Positions 47,304 to 57,820 of a stretch of 64,000 bases of DNA are shown here, piece by piece. A program made the translations under genes and the position numbers. The number at the start of each line of letters is the position of its first letter. Within the stretch, counting starts at the first letter, position 1. This stretch comes from Mesostigma viride (taxonomy: Eukaryota; Streptophyta; Mesostigmatophyceae; Mesostigmatales; Mesostigmataceae): assembly GCA_009746045.1 (NCBI GenBank), contig RPFO01000175.1:4498100-4562099 (forward strand). Direction: 5' to 3'. The notes beneath the pieces are model-generated. The model was not told the origin of the DNA. It did no database searches and saw nothing but the letters and a program-made list of their open reading frames with translations.

Positions 47304-48035
47304 ATGCATTGGTGTGAAGACCGGGGAATACTGAAAAGTATTTTCCAATTCAGAGCTGCGCCATTGAGCAACGAACAAGGGCACGGTCAAGTAGAAAAGC
47401 TTTCTAGTTTGCTTATCCGATCGATCGAAGAGCCGGGAAGTCCAATTGGCACTTGGCAGCTTACCAAGCGAGAAGTTGACGCCCTTAAGCAGGCCGCGAG
47501 ATGCCTAAGAGTCGGCTCTACTGGTGACGACGCGGGGACTCCCGAGTGCTGCCCGAACGTGCACGACATCCGCTGGTTTGCGAAGTACGGGTGTTGTATC
47601 ATTGGTCTGAAGAATGCGCGCGGCGGGGACGTGGTGGTGGCCCCCTTGTTGGTGGGCCTTGATGGCTGGAACCTCGTCATTGGTGGTCCAAACCAGCACC
47701 ACCATTCTGCCACTTGCCACTCGCATGGCCTCCTGTGTCACTCTGCCGTTCCAAGGCAGCGGTGGCCCGAGCTAATGGACAGCGTCAACCAGAGAATCCA
47801 AAATGCAGAGCACGAGGCTCGTCAGACTGGCGACAGGACGGCAGCTAAGGGCCGCAAGGGGCACCAGAAAACCCCGGCATTTATTAGCAGCGTTGTCAGC
47901 GATGCTGTGCAGTATATGCTAACTGGAAAGGAAGCGGAGGGTTCTCAGCCGAGGGGTGGCTTCACGGATGTCGGCCTGCATACGGGAGGAACAGCGCGGG
48001 ACACCTGCTGGGCGCTTGTCAGGGAGGCGGTACTG
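47304..48035 (+). CDS. Possible first exon of the DUF3638/DUF3645 gene
   Basis: A 244-codon open stretch starts at an ATG (MHWCEDRGILKS) in a frame that may extend to an upstream ATG at 47244. It ends at CGGTACTG/GTAAGA, a good splice donor in phase 0. The next strong coding segment opens at 49187 after a CAG acceptor, also in phase 0, so the join preserves the frame (REAVL then ALLSQLLPL). The protein is hydrophilic with one more hydrophobic segment (GGDVVVAPLLVGLDGWNLVI). I do not recognise a domain in it. Family members usually carry a DUF6606 domain near the N-terminus, and this segment could be a diverged version. The exon is inferred from frame, splice signals and GC-rich codon use. Confidence 0.4.
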
Positions 48036-49186
48036 GTAAGATGCCTCTCAGATAGCAAAACTTCCCACACACCTTGGCAGCTCATCGGACTTCAGCATTC
48101 CGTGTTACCTACGACTGCTATTTCTCGGCCTAAGTTGGCGTTGGAAAGCATACTATTGCAGTTTTTGCAAACGTTTAGAATGGTAGCTGGACTGCATGGT
48201 GGCAAGCCATGCAGGTAGCCTGCACAGAAAAACAAAAGGCTGCCTTCCTGGTTCACCAGTGGTGTCTCGTGCATCATCGGTTTATGCATGGCATGTATGG
48301 CACGTGCTTTCTTAATCATATGGCTGGTCTATGTCATGGGTACTGAACAGCAGTTTCAGTGAACCAAGAGCTATTTGTAACTGTCTACTTTCATTAGTTT
48401 GCTTTGACGACGCCCAACGTCAAGGGGTACCATGCCAGACTTCAGGAGGAGTCTGGCCTCGTCTTTGGTGTGGTCCCTGGCTACTTGAGTACAACGACCT
48501 GTCTTCCCTGCTGCTTGGTGGCGTTGGGTAGTCAAGGCTCTAACTAGCTTAGAATCCTTGTCACGCACAACCCAACCAGGTATTAGTGTGGCCTACCCTC
48601 CGCGGCAGTAAAAGAAGCTTGGACGCCCTCACCTTCTCTCGTTGTGTTCTTCTCTAGTGTCCAGGGGAGACGGTTTCCTTGTTGTTTGGTACTCACGTGA
48701 CTTACTGGTACTTGCGTGGCGCGGTCACGTACTTCCTTACTGCTTACTAATTATGATGCCCAATCAATACGCTACTGCCTACCTTCTGCCATTGTTTTTA
48801 TCGTGTGAATAGCCCGGTAACGAGGCTAGGTCTTGGCAGGTTTTGTGCCTTACTTGTTTGCAGCAGGCATATTCTGTTCTATCAAGTGTATACGTATACG
48901 GGGGCGCGGGTAGTATACATAGACTAGCATACATTTGTACGTGTCATTTCCCCCCCGAGTTGTCAGCTTTCCTTGAGTGAACACAGCAGTGGAGTCAACA
49001 CTCTATAGGAAGGAATGCTGCATCCATGGACCCAGAGAAAGGCAATCCAGGGCAACGCTGCAGCTAATGCGTGGCTGCTGCGAAAACCGCCTTTTAAACC
49101 TTCCTACATATTTTTGATACCAGAGTCATTTCTTGCCTGCATGCTCCTTCCTTTCTCCCGACCCCCGCGCCCACACGGGGCGACAG
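48036..49186 (+). other. Probable intron 1 of the large gene
   Basis: It is bounded by GTAAGA and a pyrimidine-containing CGACAG acceptor. No coding region or clear repeat is seen inside. If the upstream exon is wrong, this is the promoter and 5' UTR of the gene instead. Confidence 0.4.
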
Positions 49187-52100
49187 GCGCTCCTGAGCCA
49201 GCTTCTTCCCCTGCGAGACAGCGACAGTGAGTTCTTTGAGCCCCTGTCGCTGTCCCCCAAGCAGCTGGTGGCGGTGGCGGAGGCCAGCATGTGCCTGTGG
49301 CTGCTGGAGCACCAGCTGGCGCTGCTGACGCCCGAGACTGCGATGCCGTCATCCGTCACCGTGGTCGTGGACATGCTGGAACACACGGCCCTGTTAGGCG
49401 CACAGCTGGCAGACTGCGTATCGGATGCTCTCTCACCCCCGCCCGCAGCCCCGGTGGCTGGTGCTGCCGAGAGCTTGACAGTGGATACCGTGTCAGTGGA
49501 CCCACCAGCGGGGGGGGGGGCTCACATGGCCACAAGGGCAAACCCCCCCGCGCAGCGCGCCAGAGCAGACCTCAGGGGTGGCATCGAGGCCGTCACGCAG
49601 CGGCTTCACGTTGCGCGGGGCAAGCTGGACGAATTGGTCCAGGCCAGGGAGAAGGCGCGAGCATCAAAGTTCCGATTGCCCGACCAAGGCTCCGTGGATG
49701 CGCCCGTGCTCGATGTGCCCCACGTGATTCTCCCAGCAAAGCAGGCCCCGGCCCAACGTGACCACGCCGACCTGCTGGCGATCGCCACGCGTGCGCTGGG
49801 CGGCCTGCCTCTTCTGCCGCCACACGCCAAAGTGCGGCAGGCGCTGGCCTGGCTGCAGCAACCGACGGCGCAGGTGCAGGGGGACCCGTCGGCCAAGGAG
49901 ATGTGGGCGCACCTTGCCCTGAGGGGGCTCGAGCAGGTCGTGCTTGGCATCGCGGTGGCGGCAAGGGCCAGGGGCGGGCCAGGGTGGGTGCAGCCCGATG
50001 TCGTCCCTGGGCAGATCATAGCGCTGGTGAAGCGCTACCGTCGCCTGCTGGAGGGGGATGCCAAGGATCTTGTGGCGCGCATGAAAGTCGAGGCACGCAG
50101 CCAGGAGACGCTCATGGTGTGGGTGGCATTCTGCGTGGCGGATGCCAGGGGGTGCGCGGAGCACCCGTTACTCAAGGAGTACGGGGTCGCGCTGCGATGG
50201 GAGGGCCTGAGGCACCTGGTGCTGGGGGACAGGCTGGCGGTAGACGCGGCGCTGGCTGTGGGTGAGTACTTGCGTTTCCGGACGATTCGTTTGCGCGAGG
50301 TGTTCACCTTGCGGGACGCCCAACAAGGCTGGCACGCGCAGACCATCGGGATGGCCGGGGAGATGGCGAGGAGGAGTGGCGAGAGCCGGTGGATGGCTTC
50401 CCTGTGGCAGCAGGAACTAGAGGACGCGAACAAGCGGGTTGACGGCCACTGGCGCGAGGTGCTTCGGAAGCAGCAGCTGGTGCGCAAGTTGCGGGCGGAG
50501 TTGGCGGGTCTGAATCTGAATCTCGAGGGTCACCGGCGGAAGCGGAAGGACGCCGAGGAGGCATCGGCGGCGGCTTCGCAGCGGTTGAATGCTCATACCT
50601 ATTCCAGTGCACGGTGCTCATGCTCATCGTGGGGTCACATAGCGGGCTGCACCTGGGAGAAGGAGCGGGAGGACCGCCAGGCGAGTGTGGACAGCGCCCG
50701 GAAACGTGCCAACAGTGCAAGGACGACCGAGCAAAGTTGCCAGGCCGAGATTGCGGCCAAAGAGAAAGCGCTCGCTGAGGCCAAGAGAGCGCCCGCGCCT
50801 GTTTACCAACCGCTGCCCTCCGATGAGACCAAAGGCATGTCCCTCCTGTTTCTCATGAACATGCCGGAGCTGCTGCGCCAGGTGGCGCAGCTGGCCTTCA
50901 CGGCGCAGCAGATGCTGTTGCCGTACCCGTGGACCGACAAGGACGGGCGATGGGACGTCGCCACGCGGATCGGGCAACCCTCCTTCACGCAGCAGTGGCA
51001 TGACTACTACAACGCCAAACAGGTTTGCGAGTATCACAAGCCGGCGGTGGTCCGCAGTGGCAGCACAGGTATGGTGCTGTTGGGCACGCGAGCGTGGCCG
51101 CCAGTGCAGGTCGGCCCGCGTGATGTGGAGCAGTGCTTGCACAAGTCGGACGGCATCTGGCACCCTGACAGCCTCGCGCCCAGCCTGGGATGGAAGGGCT
51201 GCGGGTTTGCGCCCGCGGGCTCCCAAGACCTGTTTGACCCGTTTGCGGCCATCCCCAACTACTCTGTCGTGGATTACTACTCGGAGCTGCTGCGGGATGA
51301 CATCGGGGATACCGATGACCTCCAGTGGGCGATACCCCTAGACGGCACGGACGACACGGACGCGACACGTGGCAACATCGCTATCGCGGAGCAGAAATGG
51401 CGCCCGTCATGGTTGTCCAAGCCGCAGTACCTGGCGTTCGGGGCGCTACGGGCGTACCCCAACCAGCAGGTGCGCAAGATGTGCATCGCTTTGAGGGACA
51501 AGCTGTTGCCGCTGGACCGTCCCGCCGTGCACACGTTGTTACGGATGGCGGCATACCACCTGGGGGAGCTGGACGTGCCCGTGATCCAGAATAATGCTGC
51601 CGTTGGCGGCAGCTCGGCAGATGACAGCACCAGGTTTGAGGAGCTCTTCCCCCGCTGGCACACCGACCTGTGGCTGGGCGGCGCCGCGGATGCCTTGTGC
51701 GAGGAGCTGCATGCGTTATTGGAGGAGCTGCGGCCTTCCCCCCAGCGTCATGGTGAGCTGATGATACTCGCGGAGCTGGCAGGGTACCTGGGGGAGAGGC
51801 ACGCTGGATGCCTCGCGGTGGCCCGAGGGTTTGGACAGGTCGCGCGTGCGTGGGGTGACCAGTTGGAGGCTCAGCTGGCCGACAACCCCGCAGCAACACG
51901 GCCAGATGACAGTGCACCGGCGGCCGCTGCACACGGGCGAGCAGAGGGGGGAGGGAAGAGGGGAAAATCTGGGGATCACGACGGCGTTGTCCGGTTGCGC
52001 CAGCGGCTCTTCTATCTATACTCGCTACTGTGCTACCGTTCGGGGCCACTCCTGGTGTCGGACGCTAGCACCATGGTGGAGCTGTCGGTGCTTATCTCAT

Positions 52101-55100
52101 ACACTCGTGTGTTTGAGGAGGAGGGTCAGGCGGACCCCTCAGAAGCATTGACCGACGACCTGGCCGAGTGCTGCCGGAGTGTGATGGCGGGGCGTGTGGG
52201 TGACGTGCTGCAGGTGTTAGGGGAGGAGGTGGGCACGCGGGATCGAGCCCTCACGGCCGCGTTCAAGCTCGTCGTGCAACAGGGCGTCCCTGAAAGCCTC
52301 TCCTGGGAGCAGGCGGCCGATTCCCGCGCGTGTTTCCACGCTCAAAGCAATGATGGCCGCCTGTACAGCATCAACGTGCTCTCGGGGGCGGTGCTGGTGG
52401 ATGGGAACCCTCCAGGGCGGCTGCCGGCAGCCATCCTCGAGCATCCATTGTACAAGGCAGTGTTTGGCGACAAGTCGTTCGAAGTGTCCACGACGGCCGA
52501 TGGCGTGCATTGCGTGACGCGGTCGGTCGGTGGGCGTTGGTACGAGTTCGTGATGCTGGCAGACGACCGTCTCCTGGCCGTGGAGGTTGACAGAAGCGAG
52601 AGCGCCGGGGCAAGGTTAGAGCTGTTAGACCCGGAGGAAGGGTGGGCAAGGGACCTGCCGATTCGACTTGTAGAGCTTCACAGCCACTGGTTGTGCCGTG
52701 ACCCTGCCACGCACCCTGGGAGTGTGCCATATGTGGTCTTCCGTCCGCGTGACTTCCGCCAGCACCAGGTCTCCTTCCTCATGGAGTGCCTCAGTAACGA
52801 GAGCGGGGACTGCTTGCGTGTGCCAGATGCGCTGTGCTGGCAACCGTGCTCCGTGCTGGCGGGAGGCATGAGGTCGTCCCTGACCCAGTACCTCATGCTG
52901 GCGCGCGCGGGAGACAAGGACCCATTACTGCGCGTGCTGTCGAAATTTGAGAGTCTTGACTACATCCACATCTTCGAAGAGGGCTCGGCGGTGAGTTTTC
53001 ACCTGCCGCGTCTAAATCTGGAATTCGTTCTGAGAAATGGGAGGGTGGAGTCCCGGGATTACCGAGGGTATGCGCTCGCCTCGCAGCAGCAGCTCCTGAG
53101 CCCAGTTACGTTGCCAGAATTCACACAGTACCTGGTGCTTCAGGCAAGCCCGTCCGCTGCACCGCCCTGCCTGCTGCCATCCGGGCGGGTCTCTTCCCAC
53201 GGCCTGCCCGACACCCTGGTGGTCATGCCCCAGGGTTTGGTGGGGCGGCGGGCGCCGGCACAAGATGGACAGGGCAACAGAATCAAACATGGGCATGGAC
53301 AAGAGAATGAAAACGAAGAAGGGGAAGAAGGGGAAGAAGGGGAAGAAGGGGAAGAAGGGGAAGAAGGGGAAGAAGGGGAAGAAGGGGAAGAAGGGGAAGA
53401 AGGGGAAGAAGGGGAAGAAGGGGAAGAAGGGGAAGAAGGGGAAGAAGGGGAAGAAGGGGAAGAAGGGGAAGAAGGGGAAGAAGGGGAAGAAGAGGAAGGA
53501 GGGCAAGAAGAAGAAAGCGGAAACAACGCCCTGGCGCCGTCGGCCTTCATCGAGCGAGATGATGACGACTGCGAAGCCTCTCTATCCACCCACACCTACC
53601 GCCTGCACGGACGCTGGCCGCTGCTGCAGGCCACGAGCGTGTCCGCACGGTTGCAGCTGGCGGCCGTGTTCGCCGCGCCAGGGTCCCTGGCCCCGCTCCC
53701 GGGCTGCCTGGGGGGCATGGCGGGCCCGGAGGCTGCCCTGACCTTGGTGCGTCAGTGCCGCGTGAGCTATCCGCTGACGAAACAGGATGGGGAGCAACTG
53801 TGGCGGATCGCTCGCTTCGGCGTCCCCCTCCTGCCCGCACTCGCCATCGCGTGCAATGCCTTGGAGCGGTCCTCCTTGGAGCTGCACTTTTTGTACACGG
53901 AAGGGGTCCCCAGGTGGCGGCCAGGCCTGGAGGTGGAGTGGGCGGCGCCCCACCTGGTTTGTGGCTCTCCGGACGCGCACACGGCATACATGCATGAATG
54001 CCGGCACATGCCCGTGCATTCGCGGCGCCGGCTCACGAGGGACGAGGCGGCGCAGGAGCTCGCGTGTGCGGGGGGGGACGTGCGCGTGGGGGCGGCGGCA
54101 GGGTCTGGGCTGGGCAGGGTCATGCCGGCGCATGGGACGCTCGAAGTATGCCCGTGCCCCGTCGCCGACGACTATGTGACAACTGTGGAGAAGGACCTGC
54201 AGTCGTTCCGGGGGCGTATCACCGAGGAGAGACGGACGGACGTTGCGGCCCCACTGCCACCGTACCCTTTGTCAACGTCAAGTCCCTCAGGGGCTGCCTC
54301 ATCTTCGCGCAATCCCAGGGGAGGGATCTCCGGCCACGCAGACACGGGCTCCCCCGCCCGGAAAAGGTCCAAGCGAGAGAAGGGACTTGAACCCACAGTG
54401 CTATCGGCGGAGATGGATGAAGAGCTGCGGGCGAGCTGGCAACGGCACCACGAGGCGCCAGGTGCTGCCCTGGGAGACGGCCACACGGCCACGTCATTGG
54501 GCGGCCACTTTGGGAGCCTACTGGCCAAAGTGTCCGGTGACCGAGCTCGTGTGGAGAGCCACGTAATGTGGGCGCTGAGCCGCATGCCATCGGTTGGTGG
54601 ATGGCACGCGGCCGCTTGCAGGATGCTGGTGTCTGCCGCACTACTGCCAGCTGTCACGCTGTGGGACCTGGCGTGCATGGCGTGCAACCCGCGCCTGATC
54701 GGACAGTTCAACCCTTTCCTCTCGCAGAGGGCAAAACAGGCGGTGCTGGGGGCAGTCCTCCTGTGGCTGGAGATGTGTGTGCTGGAGGACAAGGTGGCCC
54801 GTCTGCTGGCGTACGCAACCAGTGGGGACCATCTGCTGCTGCTGCAAGAATTAGAGGTGTTCCGGGAATGGGACGTGCGTGAGCACCCGCACTGGCTGGT
54901 CTTCGAAGCGGAGAATGGGCTCCAGATACGCCCCAAACAGCATGCTGTCGCGCGCCACATGATAGAGAACCCGGGCTCCATCGTCCAGCTCAACATGGGC
55001 GAGGGCAAGACGCGCGTCATCCTGCCCATGCTCGTGCTGCACTGGGCCAACGGTCGCAACACGGTGCGGCTAAACCTTCTGTCATCGCTGCTGGACGAGG

Positions 55101-55998
55101 CGCACGACTACTTGCACGGGTGCCTGTGCGCGGGCGTGCTGGGCCGGCGGCTAACCGTACTTCCCTTCAATCGCGATGTGCAGATCACCGAACGTGGCGC
55201 GCGGACGCTAGCACACCATGTGCAACTGCTCACCCGGTCGGGAGGCATCTTGCTGGCGGCGCCCGAGCACCGCCTCTCCCTCAAGCTCAAGTGGCACGAG
55301 CTGGCGGCGCGGCCGGGCAATGAGGCCAAGTGCCGTCTGTTAGCACAACTTGACAACCGCGACGTCATCGAGATCCTTGACGAGAGCGATGAGCTGCTGC
55401 ACCACCGGCGCGAGCTGGTCTACGCGTGCGGGGCGCCCGTGCCGCTGCCCAACGGCCCCAACCGCTGGACAGGCATTCAGGCACTGTTCCGGGTGCTGTG
55501 GCAGGGCATTCAGGGGAATGGAGAGGTCTGGCAGATCCTCACGAGGCCGGGCGTGTGTGTCGGCCTGGAGAGGCCGGGGGCCAGCTTGGAGGGAGAGAAG
55601 GTGCCCGGGGTGGTGACCGGCGCCAGTAGTAGCAGCAAGGCGGGGCACTTGGCTAGCTACTCCCATGGGGAATTCATCCCCATTCGGCTTGTACCAGGGG
55701 ATGCGCTGACCGCTTGCTTGCCGGAGCTGCGCGCGTGCCTGCTGGGGGGTCTCATTCGCGATCCGCCGTATGAGCTGTCGTGGCTGGGTCGGGGGGACGC
55801 CGTGAGGGATGCCAGAATTGTGCAGTTTGTGACGGACCCCGCACAGGAGGGGCAAGGCCAGCTGGGCTTGATACTTCCGGAGGGCGGCATGTACGAGGAG
55901 GAGCGCGCGAGCTTGCTGATGCTGCGCGGGCTGCTAGCGGGGAACATGTTCTTTCACGCGCTGGAGAAGAGGCATCTAGTGGAGTACGGCGTGGACAG
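49187..55998 (+). CDS. DUF3638-containing giant protein, main exon
   Basis: One continuous frame of 6,812 bp. In order it holds an N-terminal helical region; a coiled-coil segment (about 50400-50800); a region matching the ENE..R..L..HEFIAFGSLR block of the family (here EQKWRPSWLSKPQYLAFGAL, near 51390); a VHTLLRMAAYHLGEL block; LPAAILEHPLYKAVFG (52420); an E/G low-complexity run (53314-53490); and LPGCLGGMAGPEAAL. The DUF3638 core follows: RPKQHAVARHMI, the P-loop-like IVQLNMGEGKTRVILPML (54979-55032) and EILDESDELL (55369-55398), a helicase motif II-like site. Proteins of this family in fungi and oomycetes are very large and are sometimes annotated as ubiquitin hydrolases, but their activity is not established. 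The exon ends GTGGACAG/GTAGGC in phase 2. Confidence 0.9.
53314..53490 (+). repeat. In-frame GAAGAAGGG minisatellite coding Glu-Glu-Gly
   Basis: About 20 copies of a 9-bp unit inside the large gene. The unit length is a multiple of three, so copy-number change keeps the frame. It adds a long acidic linker between two conserved blocks of the protein. Confidence 0.95.
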
Positions 55999-57340
55999 GT
56001 AGGCGTGCAACGCACCTAGTCACCGTGCGTGCGATGCTTGATTAGAGTAGGTGACATACTATAGGTGGATGTACTATAGATGGTGTGGACGGGTGGGCGT
56101 GCGAGCCATCTGCTTCTGCTACCTCGAGCGGTAGAATCATTTACTAGTTATAAAACTGGACGGCTTGGACGGGTGGGCATTAATGCACAGGGTCCTATGC
56201 ACAGGCATGGTGCACAGGGTCCCATGCTCTGTAATCACGAGTTTGCCCCAGGGCCCCGCGCTCTCTTTGATGACGACTTACTTAATTACTACTTGTGTGT
56301 CACGATTCCTAATGACATGCTCTCGTATTCTCATAGCATTATTCTCTGTTATAGCCCAAAGCCTCATATTCAGAGTTTCAGGTGGTCTGTCATACACGCG
56401 TTCTTTTACTAGCCACTCGATCGATGTGATAGAGATACACCATGGAGTATAAAAGGTGGTAATAAAGATACTAATATTCATCTTTTTACCATATGTCTTA
56501 AGACACAACATATATCTTAGTGATATTCTTGGATATGATGATATGGTGTGTGGTGAAGCACTGCGTCACAATATGTGGAGGACAGACCGACTCCCTCATT
56601 TGGGAATGTTCTCTCCGCGCTGTGTAATTACTCAAAAATATAAATTCAGCAGCTGAAAGGTTGGAGAGCTACCACTTGACTTGTCCTGTAGCCGTAAGCT
56701 CCTCCTGCATGGTCCTGCATTTGACTGCTGCTGGTAGCCAGTAACGCTGTTTCCGTGGGCATGTGGGTTGAGAACGGCGGTTATGATTTATTATTATCAT
56801 TATTATTATTTGAGATTCATGGTCATTATTATTTATGGTTTATTGATGATTTTTTATTATTCGCTTCTGAATCACCTACTGCAATATTGTGGCTGAATGG
56901 ATGGCCAACCTATTTGGATTAGCTGTTGGACTTGTACATGACAAAACTATGTACTCGTCTCAGTTCTCAGGCCGAGCCTTCTACATCCAAGCATAGATAG
57001 GCTGTGAGCACTTTGTGTCAACCCATGCAGGCATGATCCCAGTTTTCACGTGAACTCAGGATGCCTCCGCTGCCACTGCTTATCCAGTATCTGTCTGCCA
57101 TGAAAATAACCCTGGAACCTTGACTAGCTCTGCATAATCAACCAAGCAGATCCTCTTCTTGATCATGCCATAAAAGGTTTTCTGTGATACCATGACTTTA
57201 TCAGCATGTAAGGTGTTGTTGCCTTTCAATTTCGCTGACCACAACTTTTAGTCACTCTCACACTTGGGCCTACATGTCCTACCGACTCGGCAAGTCTTTC
57301 ACCCTGGGCTGGTTTGCCGATGATTGGGTAATGTATAATA

Positions 57341-57422
<82 letters not shown>
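57341..57422. repeat. (CTA)n microsatellite in the intron
   Basis: About 27 uninterrupted ACT/CTA trinucleotides. Confidence 0.97.
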
Positions 57423-57423
<1 letters not shown>

Positions 57424-57441
57424 TAATGTATAGTAGTCAGT

Positions 57442-57566
57442 AATAAGCACGTGACTGCGTCACGTGGGTGCCAATACCGAGTAAAGGAACCTTCAACCCT
57501 TATACACAACGAGAAGGAGGGAGGGCGCCCTAGCTTCTCTCACTGCCTCGAGTGGGCAGGCCGCCG
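57442..57566. repeat. Dispersed repeat fragment in the intron (family of the 61-kb duplication)
   Basis: It runs from AATAAGCACGTGACTGCGTC through AGTAAAGGAACCTTCAACCC to AGTGGGCAGGCC, and matches 61010-61137 and 61726-61852 at most positions. In the other copies it is preceded by ATTAATTAAT, and it may be the 3' end of a minus-strand LINE. Confidence 0.85.
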
Positions 57567-57820
57567 TATAGTAGTCATATACTAATTTACTACGTAACTG
57601 TTTACCCAGCCTGCTTCCTATCCTAGCATCTTACTATATATAGCACCCTTCTGTATCCTAGAGGCCATGTGCCTGCCTGATGAGCGATGCCCTTCAGTTG
57701 CATGCTTACAAATGTCCATTCATCTCATACATCTATCTCCTTTGTTAAGAGCTGCCTAGCACAAATATACCAATGTTTTTCTTGCCCATTTTTCTTGTGC
57801 TTCTGCCCCCCTGTATATAG

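Larger units (their letters stand above)
55999..57820 (+). other. Intron of the large gene
   Basis: It starts GTAGGC after GTGGACAG and ends CTGTATATAG before GAGGCTCGG. Splicing joins AG to G and gives VEYGVDR-RLGSTRKKRLAVPFRA, which matches the family's conserved YG.D....R.LAVPYRA stretch, so the junction is well supported. The intron contains a (CTA)n microsatellite and a fragment of a repeat that is also found at 61.0 and 61.7 kb. Confidence 0.85.

Noticed and set aside
53012-53506. Phe/Pro-rich minus-strand frame
   Set aside because: It is the antisense reading of the Glu-Glu-Gly repeat in the giant gene.
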